From contig NC_044576.1 in NCBI RefSeq assembly GCF_901933205.1, positions 12,061,024 through 12,125,023 of the forward strand: a DNA stretch of 64,000 bases, given 5' to 3'. Both the position numbers and the translations under genes were made by a program. The stretch comes from Camarhynchus parvulus (Eukaryota > Chordata > Aves > Passeriformes > Thraupidae). Each line of letters opens with the position of its first letter. The first letter of the stretch is position 1. This document shows, piece by piece, positions 11,498-24,925 of the stretch. The notes beneath the pieces are model-generated. The model was given only the letters and a program-made list of their open reading frames with translations. It did no database searches and was not told the DNA's origin.

Positions 11498-13793
11498 CTG
11501 GGGAAAGAGGGAGGAAGGAACTCACCTGACCTTGACCACCCAAGCTTTTAACACTCGAAAAGACTTTCAAAGCTTTCTGAGGGAGATTTACAACTGTGAA
11601 AGGACTCTGGAATTACACTGAGGCAGAAGGAATATAATTCACCTTGACTTACTCCCCTCCCCCAAAATCACCCAAGTCACCTCTGCATTTTTAGAAATGT
11701 GAATACATAGTTTTGGAAATTGATTGACAGAATCAAAGGAATTCCTGGCTTAACACCCTCACACAGTCTCTTCCTCTAAATTTCTATCACTTCTCTCACA
11801 TTGGCTGCCTTTGCTGTGAGAGTCAGCCTCCATGTCCCAGCTCTCTGTGCTCTCTGCAACAAAAGAAACCCATCACCCAGGGGCTGGGGCTGCTGCAACT
11901 AACACATTACAGCCACAATAAGTTCCTAAAAGCACTTACTGATAAAGGCAGCTGTTGTGGGCAGGCCATAGTTGTCAGACCTCTGGGCTCTTATTATCAA
12001 TAGCAGTCCAGTCTGGATGCTCCTTACTAAACTAGTGCAATATTATTGCTGGCTATATCCCCAGAAAGTCCAGGCAGGGTTAGGGAGCCACTGTGTTGCA
12101 CACTCAAAATTTGTGGTCTCTAAAATTTGCATGATATTGTTATTGTGCTAATATGTCCCAACAGCAATAATCAAAAATATCTGCTTTCAGGGGCACTGAG
12201 AGAATGATTCCAGATCAACCCCCTCTTCAGATCTCCAAGAGAAAGTTTTTGACAAAGACTTCTTGAATAATGGGGAATATACAAAAAAAGCTCCTGGAAT
12301 TCTCAGCATCTAAGGCTGTTGCTTCAGTTTTAACTTGCACAAACACAGGACTGTTCTGGTGGCAAAATGCAGGTGCTTTTCTCTTCTTATTGTATTTTGA
12401 ACAATTTCAGGGTCTTTGGGTTTTTAGTGCCTAAGGGTACAAAACAATTCAATGCCTCAGAGAATGTATCTCTAATAGTTTCCTTCCGTCAGAGAAGCTG
12501 CAAAAACCAAAGAAAGTTTTCTTTTTCACTCTTCTTTTCATGCATCAAGAAAATAATTAGAGGCTGGGGCAGCTTGTGGCAGGTGCAACTCCCAGAGGGG
12601 CCCTGTGCCACTTGTGTTGGTGGCAGTGATGTGTCAGGTGGCACATGGCACTGCTGTGCTGCCTCCCAGCCTGTCTCACCGTGCTCCTGCCCAGGGAGGC
12701 TTCCCAGTGCTGGCATCTCTGAATCTGCTTTCAAGCTCTTTACTGAAGGTACAAATCATCACGACAAGCTACAGGAATGTGACCTCCTCCCTTCTCTCCT
12801 TTCTCTTTTCTATGATGTATTATAATGAACATTCTGGGGCAGATCAGTAGAAACCCCTGAATATAAGCCTCTGCACTTAAAATATCAAAACTGCAAGTAG
12901 GACTGTGTTCCCTGAGTTTTGGAAGTATATTGTACTGTTTTATTTGCAGACTTTACCGCTAGGATCTTCCTGAATTATTTTATTCATTATGTTTCTTCTT
13001 TACAATCAGTATTCATTTCACAAGTCAATAACATATGGGATGTATCAATATGCTCAAGTGAAGATGACACATTCATAACTCATACAGCTGTTTTTTCACA
13101 CCTGAGAAAGAATATAATGCTCCATATCAGTGCTCATCCACAGCTGTACCACATAAATAAAAAACCTACATCGTGTGGAAAAAAGAAACAGCGACTTAAA
13201 AGAAAACTCAGCTGCCTAACTGCACATTGCTGCACTCTTTGGAAAGCTGGGAATCTATTAAGCCTGGCTGGGAGAAGTTGTTCTTTTGAGATTAACTCTT
13301 TCTCAGGGAACACTGCACTGCTGACTGGGAGCTGTGATTGGAAATGAAGCGTGTGAAGCACCAGAAGGAGGAACAGCCATGGCCAGGGCAGGGAGCCTCC
13401 CTGGGAGCTGTGTCGCATCCCACAACTTGGGAGCATTTTAGACCAGGAGGAAGGGGTTAAAGATTTTGCTGCATAGATTTTGCACTTAACTAAAACTCAT
13501 TTGTGTCTTTAAGACCCAGCTGTGGCTCTCTAGATGAACTTTAAGAGCCAATACCCACATCCCCCCACAGTCTCTCTTCCCAGAGCAAAGCAAACCAACA
13601 GCCCCTTCTGACAAATGCCAAAACCTGCCCTTTCTTGCCATCTCTCCTCTTCCTCAGCATTTCCTCCTCATCAGGAAAAGCTCAGACTGAGGAGCCTTTG
13701 CTCTCCTGACAGCACTCATCCTGGCCCTGTCTGTGGCAGGCACAGCCAGGTGGCCCAGCACCCCTGGGATAGCAGCAGCTCTGCTGTGAACAG

Positions 13794-13833
13794 GTGGGCA
13801 CAGAGGGTGCAGTGGGCACAGAGGGCGCAGTGG
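13794..13833 (+). repeat. 18-bp tandem repeat, about 2.2 copies
   Basis: The unit GTGGGCACAGAGGGTGCA is followed by a second copy with one T-to-C change and then the first four bases of a third. It lies in a local GC-rich patch. Confidence 0.85.
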
Positions 13834-14900
13834 TCCCAGAACCCAGCCCCCTCCCAGCTCCAGATCGTCAACAATGCTCAGGCAGTCTCCCCTTGATATC
13901 ATCACCTGGTTATTCTGCTTCAGCTTCCTCATGCTGTGTGTTTGTGGGGGCGAGTGCTACACAGCAAATTCTTAGTATTTTGTTCAAAGTACATAAACAT
14001 GTCAAGATTTTTAAAAATGGTTTCCACTCTTTTCATTTTTTTTTGCCAGCACTGTTTGATTTAAAAAAAGATCATCTGTGGAAAGAAAAAAAGTCTGTCT
14101 TTTAAGATATTTGCCAATTCTGAGACTTTAGAAGACAAAGAACTACCTGCTATTTCTCTCAAACCTAGACAGGACCTAAGCTGTATGTTCCTGCAGCAAT
14201 TATGTAAATAAATGCCCTGACCCCAGAGAAGAACTGGCCTTTGTTGATCACGTTTGTGAACAAATAAAGCAGCAAAAAGACAGAGCAGTAATGATCACAC
14301 TTCTGAAGGAACAGACAGAAGGGAATTGGTATTTCCCATATAGACTAGGAGGCAGCTGACATTAACATTTTCCAAACTCTTTTTTTGGGTATAAAAAAAT
14401 AATGGAGGCAAAAATAACTATTAGTAAAATTCATTTACTTAAGGGTTATGAAACTCCTTCCTGTTCCTTGTTCCCAGCTGTCTATTACAATCTATTGCAG
14501 GACTGTGACAGCATTTAGGAGTTTAATGCCCATGGAATAGAAAGTTGTCACAGGTTGATGGGCTCCTGCTGCTAGATAGTGTCCACATCATTAATCATGG
14601 ACACTTACCTGCTCTGCCTCACAGGAGAGCCATAGTGACACTTACTCACTGTACAGTGGAGAACACCAAAAACTATAATCTACCAGAGGTAAATTTACCA
14701 TGAGATTGTGTCAAGGACCACAGACACATACAGGCAGCTCAGGACCACATTTATCACCCAGTGATGAGGACTCCAGCTGACCTCTGGCCTTACCTACACA
14801 TCCCTGCTCCCACCTGCAGACCCCACATGGCTGCTCAGCCCCTGTGCTGGGCAGCGGCTGCAGGGAAGCCTGGTCCTTGACTGCCTGGTGCCAGCACCTC

Positions 14901-14940
14901 CAAGTTTTTGTCTGAACAGACAAGTTTATGTCTGAACAGA
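14901..14940 (+). repeat. 20-bp tandem duplication
   Basis: Two adjacent 20-base copies of AAGTTTTTGTCTGAACAGAC differ at two positions. This is a simple recent duplication with no coding context. Confidence 0.9.
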
Positions 14941-17900
14941 AAGGATTTTTTTTCCTTTGCATTAAACCCAAAAACCTCCCTTACTTCCATTTGACAGGGA
15001 AGAATTTTGTTGGGGGAAAAAATTATTCACATTATTTTCTTGAAGACATTTCTGATGTAATTAATTCAAATGAAAAGGAAAGGTTAATTTCATGCTGCAG
15101 TCAAAAGGCAGAGGTGTGTGTAAAAGTAAAAAATTAGTTGAAATACTCTGGAAACCCAGATTAGCTGAAGTCCTAAGCAGGACTTGAGTTAACAGGTCCC
15201 TTTAAAAAAGACTATTGTAACTAATGGTTCATAAAATATTCTAAGTGCTGTTAGCATTTTCTCTTCAAGCTGTCCAACACAGTATGGAGACAGGGGACAC
15301 TGCAGTGTCTAGCATTGTACATAAACTCTTGATGAAGAATCAAGTCTGAGATTTAAGTCAAGTTTGAGATTTGAGAGCTGTGCATAAAAACCAGAGCAAA
15401 CATCTGAATCACATTCTACCAAGATACCAAGAAAAGATGTGAACACACGCACTGTATAATAGTCTGGTTATTTACTACTAGCTGGAACTGGGACAGCCAA
15501 TACAATAGAGTTAAGAAAGAAAATTACCCACTGCTATGACTTATTGAAGGGAAGGTAGATGGCAGTGTACTCTATTACTTGAGATATCTAAATCTTTCTA
15601 CTTCCACACAAAACAAACATAAATTTAAAACAACTAGATTTGAGTTTTAGGGACAATTTTCCCATGGGAGGTTAACTATCACCCCTCAAAGCTTTTTTTT
15701 ATTCAGCCAAAAAAGATCTTTTTTTGCAGGTCCTACTTTTCTGTAGGTAACTGATAATTTAGCTTGGACACCTCCCTTAACATGAACCAGGATTTCCATA
15801 AGAGCTGGAAAAGTGCTAATGAAAAAAGATATGATTATAAGCAAACAGCCCTCTTGATATCTGCAGCTCATATCAAAGGGCTGGTCGGTGTTTTCTTTAG
15901 TTTCTTTGGAGCAGATTTTGCATTCAAAAGTCAGAAACTGGATATTTTTGAGTACCAAAGAGCATCACAACTGATTTTGTAATCTCAGAGGGAATGATAT
16001 TTTTCATTATTTTCTTCTCTATTGCTTTTATTTCTTTGTATGATCTGCAATGTATCCCATAAGTAGAAAAAGAAACCAATTCTTACTGCTTTTTAAAACT
16101 AAAATAAGATGTTAGATGTCAAAAGAAAAAAATAACAAATCGTTATAAATGATAATTCATAAAATAATCAACGAACAAACAAATAAAAGGTGCTAGATAC
16201 TATTCATCATGTTAGATGACTGTTCAAACAAGTGAAAAGAGGAGTACATGGATAAGTATGAAGTACTTTGAAATTATTTTGCTTAGAACTCAGTGTTACA
16301 AACACTGAAAGTGGGATTTTGATCCCACTGTGGCTTAAAATTGGTGTAATTTTGTTGAGTTAATTTGGCTTTATTGAGACATAACTGAGGTCAGAACTGT
16401 ATCTTGATGCTGCTGTGAGTGAATAAAGGATGAATCAATATTAAGTTTGTTCTTTCCACGTTTGTGGTTTTTTGATGACCTGTAACAATGAGACACCGGT
16501 GTGCTACTATTATCCTTCATAGTGAAAACTTATCTTGACTTGGACTTTACATTTCAGAACTTTCTTTTGATATTTTCAGATAGTTTCTCTGTAAAGATAT
16601 GGATACTAATGTTATGTTGAAGGGAAGCAATAAGATACTGTTTTAGCTGAGCTGCTGACAAACTCATGCAATTTATTTTTTCTCAGTTTTGCCTTAATGA
16701 AATTCATATTGCTTGATCTTATTTTAAAAATGAAGCAAATCCAGTGATACCACATCACCACCACAAATAAATGATCCCTTTTTCTTGTTTCTGTAAACCA
16801 CTTAAGTATTTGCTACATGACAGAAAAGAAAAACATGCAAACCACATGCAAAAAAATAAAGATGAAAAGGAAGTGCATGTTCTTAAGTGATTCTGACCTG
16901 GTCTGTTATGATCACTTAGGTACAGTGGATATCAATCTTTTGTGCATAAATAGAAACACGAGTGACCAGAGATGTCTTTTCTATAGCGAAGATTGAAATA
17001 TTGGACCAGAAAACAATCATCAATATTTTGAAAATTTGTGAATGCGTGATTATGAACATATTTTGAGATTACTAGGAAAATTCCAGGCACTTTCATATTT
17101 TCTGGATTTTTCCACTAATTGTAAGATTTCAGATATGTTGGCCTGCTGCAGGTACTCTTGTAACCTCCTCATTCAAACACAGCCTAATGGGAACTCTCTT
17201 GCCACAGATTTACTTTGAAATATATGCTTTGAACTTATTCATTTATTTTAATGCCAAACATATTGTAAACCTTTATTAGTGATCATGGGTCAGAGAGGAA
17301 ATGAAAGAGTTAGGGTAGAGAGGAGGAATACTTGTTCACCTTGAATTTATTTCAGGTTTATTAATTTTTTTCCCATGTTTGAGCCTGTCTCTCATTCATC
17401 TGGCAAACACAAATGAAAATTAGAATTAGTGCACATGAATAATTTGGTGTAACCACATACAGTATATGGAAGAAAAGCTCAAGAAGAAAGAATTACTGGA
17501 CATGAATTCTCCTGGTTTTCTGACAGATTTTCTGGCCTGATAAAATGTTAAAGTTGTTTATTTGCAGCACAGTGTTCCAGTAGCATGTGCTCCTATATAC
17601 AATTCCATTGAGTCTCTTAACCTCAAAGAATAGATCTGATGCTTTCTTTCTCATACTTTACTTGAGATATTTAATTTACTTTTAGTTGTTTTCTATGCTT
17701 TTAAATATTAAAATGTGGGATATCAATAAACTGGTACCATAATTTAGGACAATTTGGTTTTTTACTATCTTGTGTGATGCTCCTTTGCTCTGAGGTTTAA
17801 GACAGCTGGTAAAAGGCAGAAAAGCTACATTCCTGGAGAAGGAAGAAATGCAAATCTCCATTCCCCCTGGTCCTGTGCAGCATTTCAAACTCTTTATATC

Positions 17901-18649
17901 ATTAGGAATAACCTTCCTTCACTGAGGGCTTTGGCTTGGGACTGTGGCAGTAGGAAGCTTGTTCAGTTATGTCTATTCAATTTTAAAACATATAATTGTG
18001 TTTGTTTAATCATGGCCTCTGCTGAGACATGATCTTATGATCCTATAATTTTTTACCAGACTACCAGGCAATAAAAATCCCAGAGAATTCAGTGCATCTC
18101 ACAATATTCACTTGATTTCAACTTTTGAAAATTCACCATTCAAGAAGTCACTACCCTGGGCTGTGGTAACAAATCACACGAGTGTTCCAGGTCCACCTCA
18201 GCACAGGACTGCTTAAATTATCTCTTCCCAATGGGTGAAAATGGAATCACTTTTTTAACAGCTACAGCTGTTTCAGGGTAAATATGTGAATAAAACTATA
18301 GACTTTGGGGCTTTCAAAGACACCTGAGAGAATTCAGCATCTTGATTTTATGTCAAATCTACAGGCCTTAAAACACAGTTGTGTGTGCTGAAAAACTCAT
18401 CCTATATCCTTTTAGACACTCACAGTGACAAGAACATTTTGTATTTGTACAATATATGGGCACATATTGTACCCACTTAGTGATAGGTCTGAGGAAGTGT
18501 CTTAAAGAGAAACCACATCCTGTTGGATGCAGGCAGCCCTCCATAACATCAGTGTTATGTGTTCAAATACTGAAATTTTATCACAGCTGATCTGTTTTCC
18601 AGGGAGACAAAGCTCACAATAATCCAACAAAGGTTTATCTCAAGGAATA

Positions 18650-18667
18650 TTATTCCTTAAGGAATAA
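18650..18667. repeat. Perfect 18-bp palindrome
   Basis: TTATTCCTTAAGGAATAA equals its own reverse complement. A further partial copy of one half (AAGGAATAT) lies just upstream at 18642-18650, so the sequence can fold in more than one register. It could be a dimeric protein-binding site or simply an AT-rich chance palindrome. Confidence 0.9.
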
Positions 18668-19429
18668 AAATTAATATGAAACACCAGTTATCTGGAGGTT
18701 ATTTGTGAAACCCAGTCACATTTGCATTTATTCCCCTGTCAATTGATACAGGGATGTTATGTCATTATTTTAAGTTTGCTGATAATTGAGGGGAAATAAA
18801 CATAATAATGAAATCACTGCTGGATTACATTCTGATAGGTGACAAATCAATTCAGTTATGATACTTCCTTTGTCATACTGAGGTATTTTATTGTGCAGAT
18901 GGAACCTCTCAAATTAATAAAACTGTTAAATCCATAAAGTCCTATGTACCAAACAGTACACCACAGAAAAATTATCAATCATTAAAAGGATAAAACTGAT
19001 AAATGCTAGCATGAGAGATCATTTGGGAAAAGAATCTTGCTTTCAAGAGGGTTATGCTGTAACACTGATTCACCATGGTATGAATACATGGTTAGCACAT
19101 CATCTACAGATATGTGCCCACAGAGCTATGCACAGACACTGACGCTGTGACCTCTGTTACCTCTTTTGTATTTGATTAGCTCTGCTGGCAGGTACCAATT
19201 GCATGCTACACAGAAGGAGCCCAGTGAGTCCCAAACAGTTGCATCACAAAGTTATTTAATAATGTTTCTGTGGTGCCTTTCATTTTTAAATGAAATATGA
19301 TTTAATAACAAGAAATGAAGCTGTTATTAGGCTCTTTCTAACACGATTTAGCTCAAATGGGATTTTGTAAAATTGCTGAACTTGCGTAAAAAGGAAGGAG
19401 CTTAGAGAGACTTAAAACTTATGTAATAA

Positions 19430-19620
19430 TGTATTTATTCACTCCCCCCCTTCCACCACAGACTGTGTATATCTGCAAATGACTCATTCATGTTGCACAA
19501 TACGCTTCAAAAGGTCGTAATGAAGCTGTGACACCAACCACCTTGTCAAAGATACTGCACAGATGACCCTGGCAAATACAGAGTACAAAAAGCTCTACAG
19601 CAGTGCCCTTCAAATTCATG
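19430..19620. promoter_or_regulatory. Possible regulatory element with AP-1-like and C/EBP-like sites
   Basis: Within a short interval there is a TGACTCA (AP-1 consensus, 19480-19486) and a TTGCACAAT (C/EBP-like, 19493-19501). A nuclear-receptor-like AAAGGTCGT lies just downstream. The patch is less repetitive than its surroundings and contains CpG dinucleotides that are rare nearby. Motif presence alone is weak evidence, and nothing else marks it as a promoter. Confidence 0.15.
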
Positions 19621-19930
19621 GTCTCTCTTTAGTGAACCCACCACTAACAGTCATTTATTTAGTAACACTGAAAGAAACATTTTCCTTCTTTAAGACACTG
19701 AAAAGCAACATGGCACAAAGCAGGCTGGCCTGAAAATTTTAGGGAATTGACATATCTTAAGGAAACTGAATTATCAATTACTGCAAGACCAAAACTGCCT
19801 AGCCAATGGGTCAAGACTAACTTTGAATTAACTATTTAATGCATGTTAATGTTTTTTGCAGTTTGAAGGCTTTCAAAGTGCACAAGGCAATAGTGCTAAC
19901 TAATATTACAAAGAACAGCTAGTGTGCTTT

Positions 19931-20058
19931 AAACAACAACAACCAATCAACCAACCAACCAACAACAACAACAAACCAACAAACCAACAAACAAAAAAAC
20001 CCACAAAAAAAAAAAAAAAAAACAAACCACCAAAAACCAACCAACAAAAAACAAACCA
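19931..20058 (+). repeat. A/C-rich simple-sequence tract (AAC and AACC type)
   Basis: About 128 bases of almost pure A and C on the plus strand are built from irregular AAC, AACC and AAAC units around a long A run near 20008-20022. The core looks like a decayed (AACC)n or (AAC)n microsatellite. I see no retroposed gene body joined to the A run on the 5' side. Confidence 0.85.
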
Positions 20059-22794
20059 GAAAGGAAAAGGCTTTTAGTTCTTAAATTTCAGATTTTGGAT
20101 TTTCAAATGCTCCAATACTCTATGGTGGGGTTTCAGTTTACCCACTTATTTTTTAACAAAGGAGCGCATGAATGGACGGATGAAGAGGGGACCGAGGAAT
20201 CACAAAGCTCACTCAATCCTGGCAGCACTTCACAGTTGAATAAATGACAAAACCTACTGAAACTTGCTCAGCTTCCAAAAATTGAAATAAAAATGGAAAT
20301 TGAGATAGAAATTTCCCAAGATTTCCTGAGAAATCTTCACAGCTATTGTATTGCTCAGGTAGCCCTTGGCTTGTGTAACCAGCCCCTGTGCCCCAGGCTC
20401 AGCAGTGGGAGCTCCGCTGGCCCAGCTCTGGTGCTGACTCAAAGGAAGAAGTGCAGGGTGAGGGAAGGAGCAGCCTCAGGCAGCTCTCCTGCCCCCTTCC
20501 CTTGGAGCCCTCAGCAAAGGATGCTCGGTGTTTTCAGAGGAGGAGGGAGGCTCTGCATGCAGCACCTGAGTCTCCTCTGAGGCTGGAGGAGCTCCTCAAT
20601 AAAACCACAGCAGGGTCTGTTGGACCAGCACCTCTGAACCTTTAAATGGGGGTGGGATTGGTCCTGTTAGTTGCCTTCCAGCTTGTGTGCAACCCCCTAT
20701 AATGCAGAGACAGAAATCTGGATGGTGGAGATTCCTACACTTGTTAGAGGCTTTTCGTGTTCCCTCCTGGATCTGGCATTCTCACATTATGTCACAGGTT
20801 TACCTTTTAAGAGCTCTTTGAAACTGTCATGTCCTATTTGACACTGATACATCCCCAAGTCAATGTGCATAAGATGAGTAGATAGCAAGAGCTGTATTTT
20901 TTACCATATGCATAAAAATTCCCAGCACTGGCAAATAGAGAAAAGACAACATATGTATTAACATCCTGAATAGGCTGGTAATTTTTTTCCCCAAACTGAA
21001 ACTTTTTGCTAGAACATTAGCAATTTCACAGTAAGTAAACAACCTGTAGTTTCACAGTGATCAAATTATTACAGCATCTATCCAGCAGTCCTTAAAAAAG
21101 CCTTTTAGTACACCATAGGCCACCAAGATCAAATCTTAATCAAACACAATATATGTTCACTAAATAATGGAGCTGAAAGATGAGGCATTTCTATAATAAT
21201 TTATTATTAAACTGATGCTCTGTGAATATGTTTAATGATTTGCCAAAAGCATCTCAGCCTAGCTTAAAAGCAGTAGAGGAAAATGTAAACTGCCCTGTGG
21301 CACATCTGTTGGTGCTGCTGGTATGGGAGGCTTGACTCACTGGGATTCCAGGCACCAATGCCAGCCTGATTTGCACAGATATAACTCTCTTGAATTTTGA
21401 AATAGCAGAAGCACATATAATTCATAATGAAATATGATTCTGTTTCCAAGTGGCACTACAACAATGGAAATATCTTTATTTAGGCATTAAAAAAATTATT
21501 GTTATTTTAAATGGAAATAGTTTTTTTCCCATGTGCTTACTCCAAATGAGACAGTAGTGGCAATTGATCTGATTTACTGGGAACTATAGGCACATCTTTT
21601 ATAAATTCTTCTAGCAAAACCAGTGAGTTAAAAGAATTTAGAGTAGGGAGGTTTTACCTGCATCACTTGTGTCAGTGATCTGAAGGGAGGTGACAAATAG
21701 GCATATAATGAGACACATGGCTTTATACCTGGCAATCTCACACATAAAAAGAATGTCAAGTGTATTTGACAGAATGAAATGAAACTAAAATGTTAGCATT
21801 AATTGCTACTCAGTGCTGTATTACCAGCCCCACAATCCAAATCAATTATGAAGATTTGTATCAGTTGTGAGACCAAAAAGATTTTGGAAGCCTGTCAACT
21901 CTAGGGTGTCATTACCTGATGATGATATGACTGCTCTGGGTTCTGCTAAGAACAAGGAGAGTCACAACCACCCACTTCCAGGACTGCAACCAAAATGGTA
22001 CAAATGGAGTGTTTCAAAGGAAAGTTGACAGGTGTACGGTTAAACATCAGAGGTTTGAACAAAAAGGTGTATTTCCACATGGAAATACAAACCTCAGATT
22101 GCTTAGGGGAGTACACCCCTCCCTGCCCATCGAAGTTAAATGAGAATTACTTCTGTGTGCTGCTCCAGAAGCCATTTATTTGATTAGCAAAATTAAAACA
22201 CTGATATGCTGAGATATTATATACTTTTCTTTTCCTAATAGTAGATATATTTTAGTAACTTAAAGGAACAGTTGTGTGATGACTTATCAAAGTTTGCTGT
22301 GTTGGTCTATTAGTCAAAGAAGTAACTCCTCGATGGTGACAACAGAGAAGATAAAACCTTACAGCAGAGTACTTTGTCACTAAGAAATTCCATCTAGAAG
22401 CCATGGCATTGGACTTTTGTCACTTCATTCCATCAATGAGATCAAATAATGGTGATTTAGGTAACAAGAAGAAATTTCATGTTAAGGAACAGTAAGTGGA
22501 TGTGGCTCTTTCCATAGGCCTTCCCATTGTGCTTGCAAAAAGATAGAGAGGATTATACTCAAAGCTCTGCTTTTATTAAGAAAATAAAACCAAAAAGCTT
22601 CCTCCATTTTCAAGGGAATAAGTTGCTTTCCCTTTTGAAGTACAAACTGCACAAGACTGTCCAGGAAACGTTGCCTCCACCTTTGTGGTGGGTAGCATCT
22701 CATCTCTGTGCACAGTGCATAACACCTTTGCATCCCTATTGAATTGTTTCATTTGAGAGAAGTCTTTTGCATATACTGAGGAGAAAATATTAAG

Positions 22795-22842
22795 TAAAGC
22801 AAACTATTTTTATAAAGCAAAATATTTTTGCAAAGCAAATCT
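22795..22842 (+). repeat. 18-bp tandem repeat, about 2.7 copies
   Basis: Three successive units begin with (T/C)AAAGCAAA at 22795, 22813 and 22831. The second copy differs from the first by a few bases and the third is truncated. Confidence 0.75.
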
Positions 22843-23156
22843 ACAGACTGGAAGAAAGATAAAAGCAGAGCTACCCAGAGACCCAGCAGCCTCTGTCTCT
22901 CAGGGTTTCTTTTCCCACTGAGCTGGGCTGTGATGGAATAGCATCATGGACAGTAGTCACTCTTGTGTTGGGTATTGGCCTTATGCATCAAACATTTCTA
23001 CTTTGAAACTGCAGCCTACTGCCCAGCATTAAATGCAAATAACCGGTTAAATCACACAACCCTGAGTTCTCCTAAGAATAACACACCTGCATCTACAGGA
23101 GAAGGGAAAGGAGAAGAACCTGTCAATGAAGCATGACTTCCTGAATTCCAGTGGGT

Positions 23157-23203
23157 TTTGTTTCCAAGCTTTTTGTTTTTTTGGATTTTTTTGTTTTTTT
23201 TTT
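23157..23203 (-). repeat. T/G-rich low-complexity tract
   Basis: The plus strand shows T runs broken by single G or GGA, ending at 23203. It is the reverse-strand counterpart of the A/C-rich tracts elsewhere in the window. Confidence 0.7.
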
Positions 23204-24875
23204 AATGCAGATTGAAGTATCTGAGTCTAAATATGTCCCATCTTACGAACACACATAAGCTATCCCTATCTGTGCCTGATCTAAACTCTATATAAAAAAG
23301 AAACAAGCAGTGCCAAATGAGTAAAACCTACAACTGGGTGAAAATATCCATTAGAGAAGGATTCTAATTTTAGCTTTTCTTCAAGATCATCAAAGCATGC
23401 ATTATTCTTTAATGAAAAAATGGCAGCTACTTTGTGTTAGCCAAAGTTTACCAAATAAGGATGCACTTTGGATGGTGCTGAAAATGAAAGTATTAATGTC
23501 AAAGCTGAATGAAGCACTTTTTTACCATATATGATTCTTGCTATAGGAGACAGGCTTGCAATTTGCATCTTGGGACTGGCTCATCAGCACATGTCCCACC
23601 CATCAGTTATCAGCTTGCAATATTGTACTGATGACACAACATGCTGGGAGACAGGAACAGCTCAGGAAAGATCACTGAGTGAGGGAACAGTATCCTTCAC
23701 ATTCCCTAGCACAGAAGTCTACTGTCTGCTTCATCTCCCTTCACCAGCATGTAACTGAGGTCAAGAAGATTTAGGACTTTGGAGTATTTTAGTCAGCCAG
23801 AGAAAAGTTAGAGAAGTTGGAGAAAGAATGAAGTCAAGAGCCATATAACTTATGCTTGGACCATGTTCAGTGGAAAGAAGGACATGAGCCCATCACATGG
23901 AAAAGCCAGGTTAATGTTTATGCATTTTCAGTGGTTTTCCCTCCATGTGTAGGTAGTATAAGGATTACTGACATAAGATTTGATTTTTGTCCCACAAAGC
24001 CTCCAAAACAGAGTAGCAGTTCAAAATGTTGACTGTGGAGCCCTTGTGATGGCTGGGCTCTGAGTCTCCCACAAACCTTGAGACTTACTGAAAATTGGTT
24101 TTTATTGAGCTAAATCAAATCCTGTTTTAGCAGAATTTTCTGTTTCTCTTGACTCCTTTTCTTCTAAACTGCAAATTCACCATTCAAAAACAGTTTAAAT
24201 AGGACATATATAGTGAAACTGATAAGAAATTAATGGAAAAAAAGAAGTAATTCCCTTTTTCAATAGCACGAAAATAAGATATAAATGTGCAGAAGTGGAA
24301 GTCTTACAATTATGTCTTCCAAACTATATGTTACTCAGTGTAATTAGAGACCAAGTATGAAACCCTGACCTTATTAATTCTAGAAGTCAGGGACATAAAA
24401 TTACATTCCAACTAAAAAGACTTTCAAATTTACCAAATCTTCATAATGTTTGTTTTCACTTGCATTTCAGAATGCCATTACCAAGATGATCAGTGCTAAC
24501 TAATAGTTACCTTTGAAATTGTCCCATGATCAAGACATCAGCATGTTTTGGACATGCTAAACAGCATGACATATCTTGCTTTCTAGTAAAATTTTCAATC
24601 TACTCTCTGCTCCTCCCTTTCCCCAGCCCCAAATTATAATCACCTTTCTGAAATCCATATAAAAAGTTAGCAGTGTTCCTATGAAAGATTTTTAATGGTT
24701 ACCATGTAATTTTTTGGATTATATCTTGCACACATTCAGAGAATAGCACCAGGTGCTTAAAAAGAGACTTTAGGAGAAAGGGTAAACCCATGTGCCCCAC
24801 TAACTGTCCTGTGATTATGGGGTATTTTACTATTCAAGAGCACATCCATTCACAAGTAATATCTTGTTATATAAT

Positions 24876-24925
24876 ACCTAGAAGAAACTTGTTACATACT
24901 ACCTGAAAGAAACTTGTTACACATG
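24876..24925 (+). repeat. 25-bp tandem duplication
   Basis: Two adjacent copies of about 25 bases share the core GAAACTTGTTACA with a few substitutions. There is no coding context. Confidence 0.85.

Larger units (their letters stand above)
11498..19930. other. Long non-coding stretch
   Basis: No recognised gene. GC-richer patches at 12560-12740, 13600-13870 and 14700-14900 produce overlapping open frames on both strands (for example 12367-12825 plus, 13134-13436 minus), none with a recognisable domain. From about 15.2 to 19.4 kb the sequence is AT-rich and unique apart from the palindrome listed at 18650. A tiny segment at 14609-14648 on the minus strand is bounded by acceptor-like and gtaagtgt donor sites but is only 40 bases. 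Confidence 0.6.

Noticed and set aside
12367..13932. Open frames of 92-152 codons in the 12.4-13.9 kb patch
   Set aside because: Both strands are open over the same bases and no protein family is recognised; the patch includes an 18-bp tandem repeat.
14609..14648. 40-base minus-strand segment with a strong gtaagtgt donor
   Set aside because: The acceptor is mediocre, the segment is too short for the open frame to mean anything, and a duplicate of the donor sequence lies just upstream on that strand, so the match may be a local duplication.
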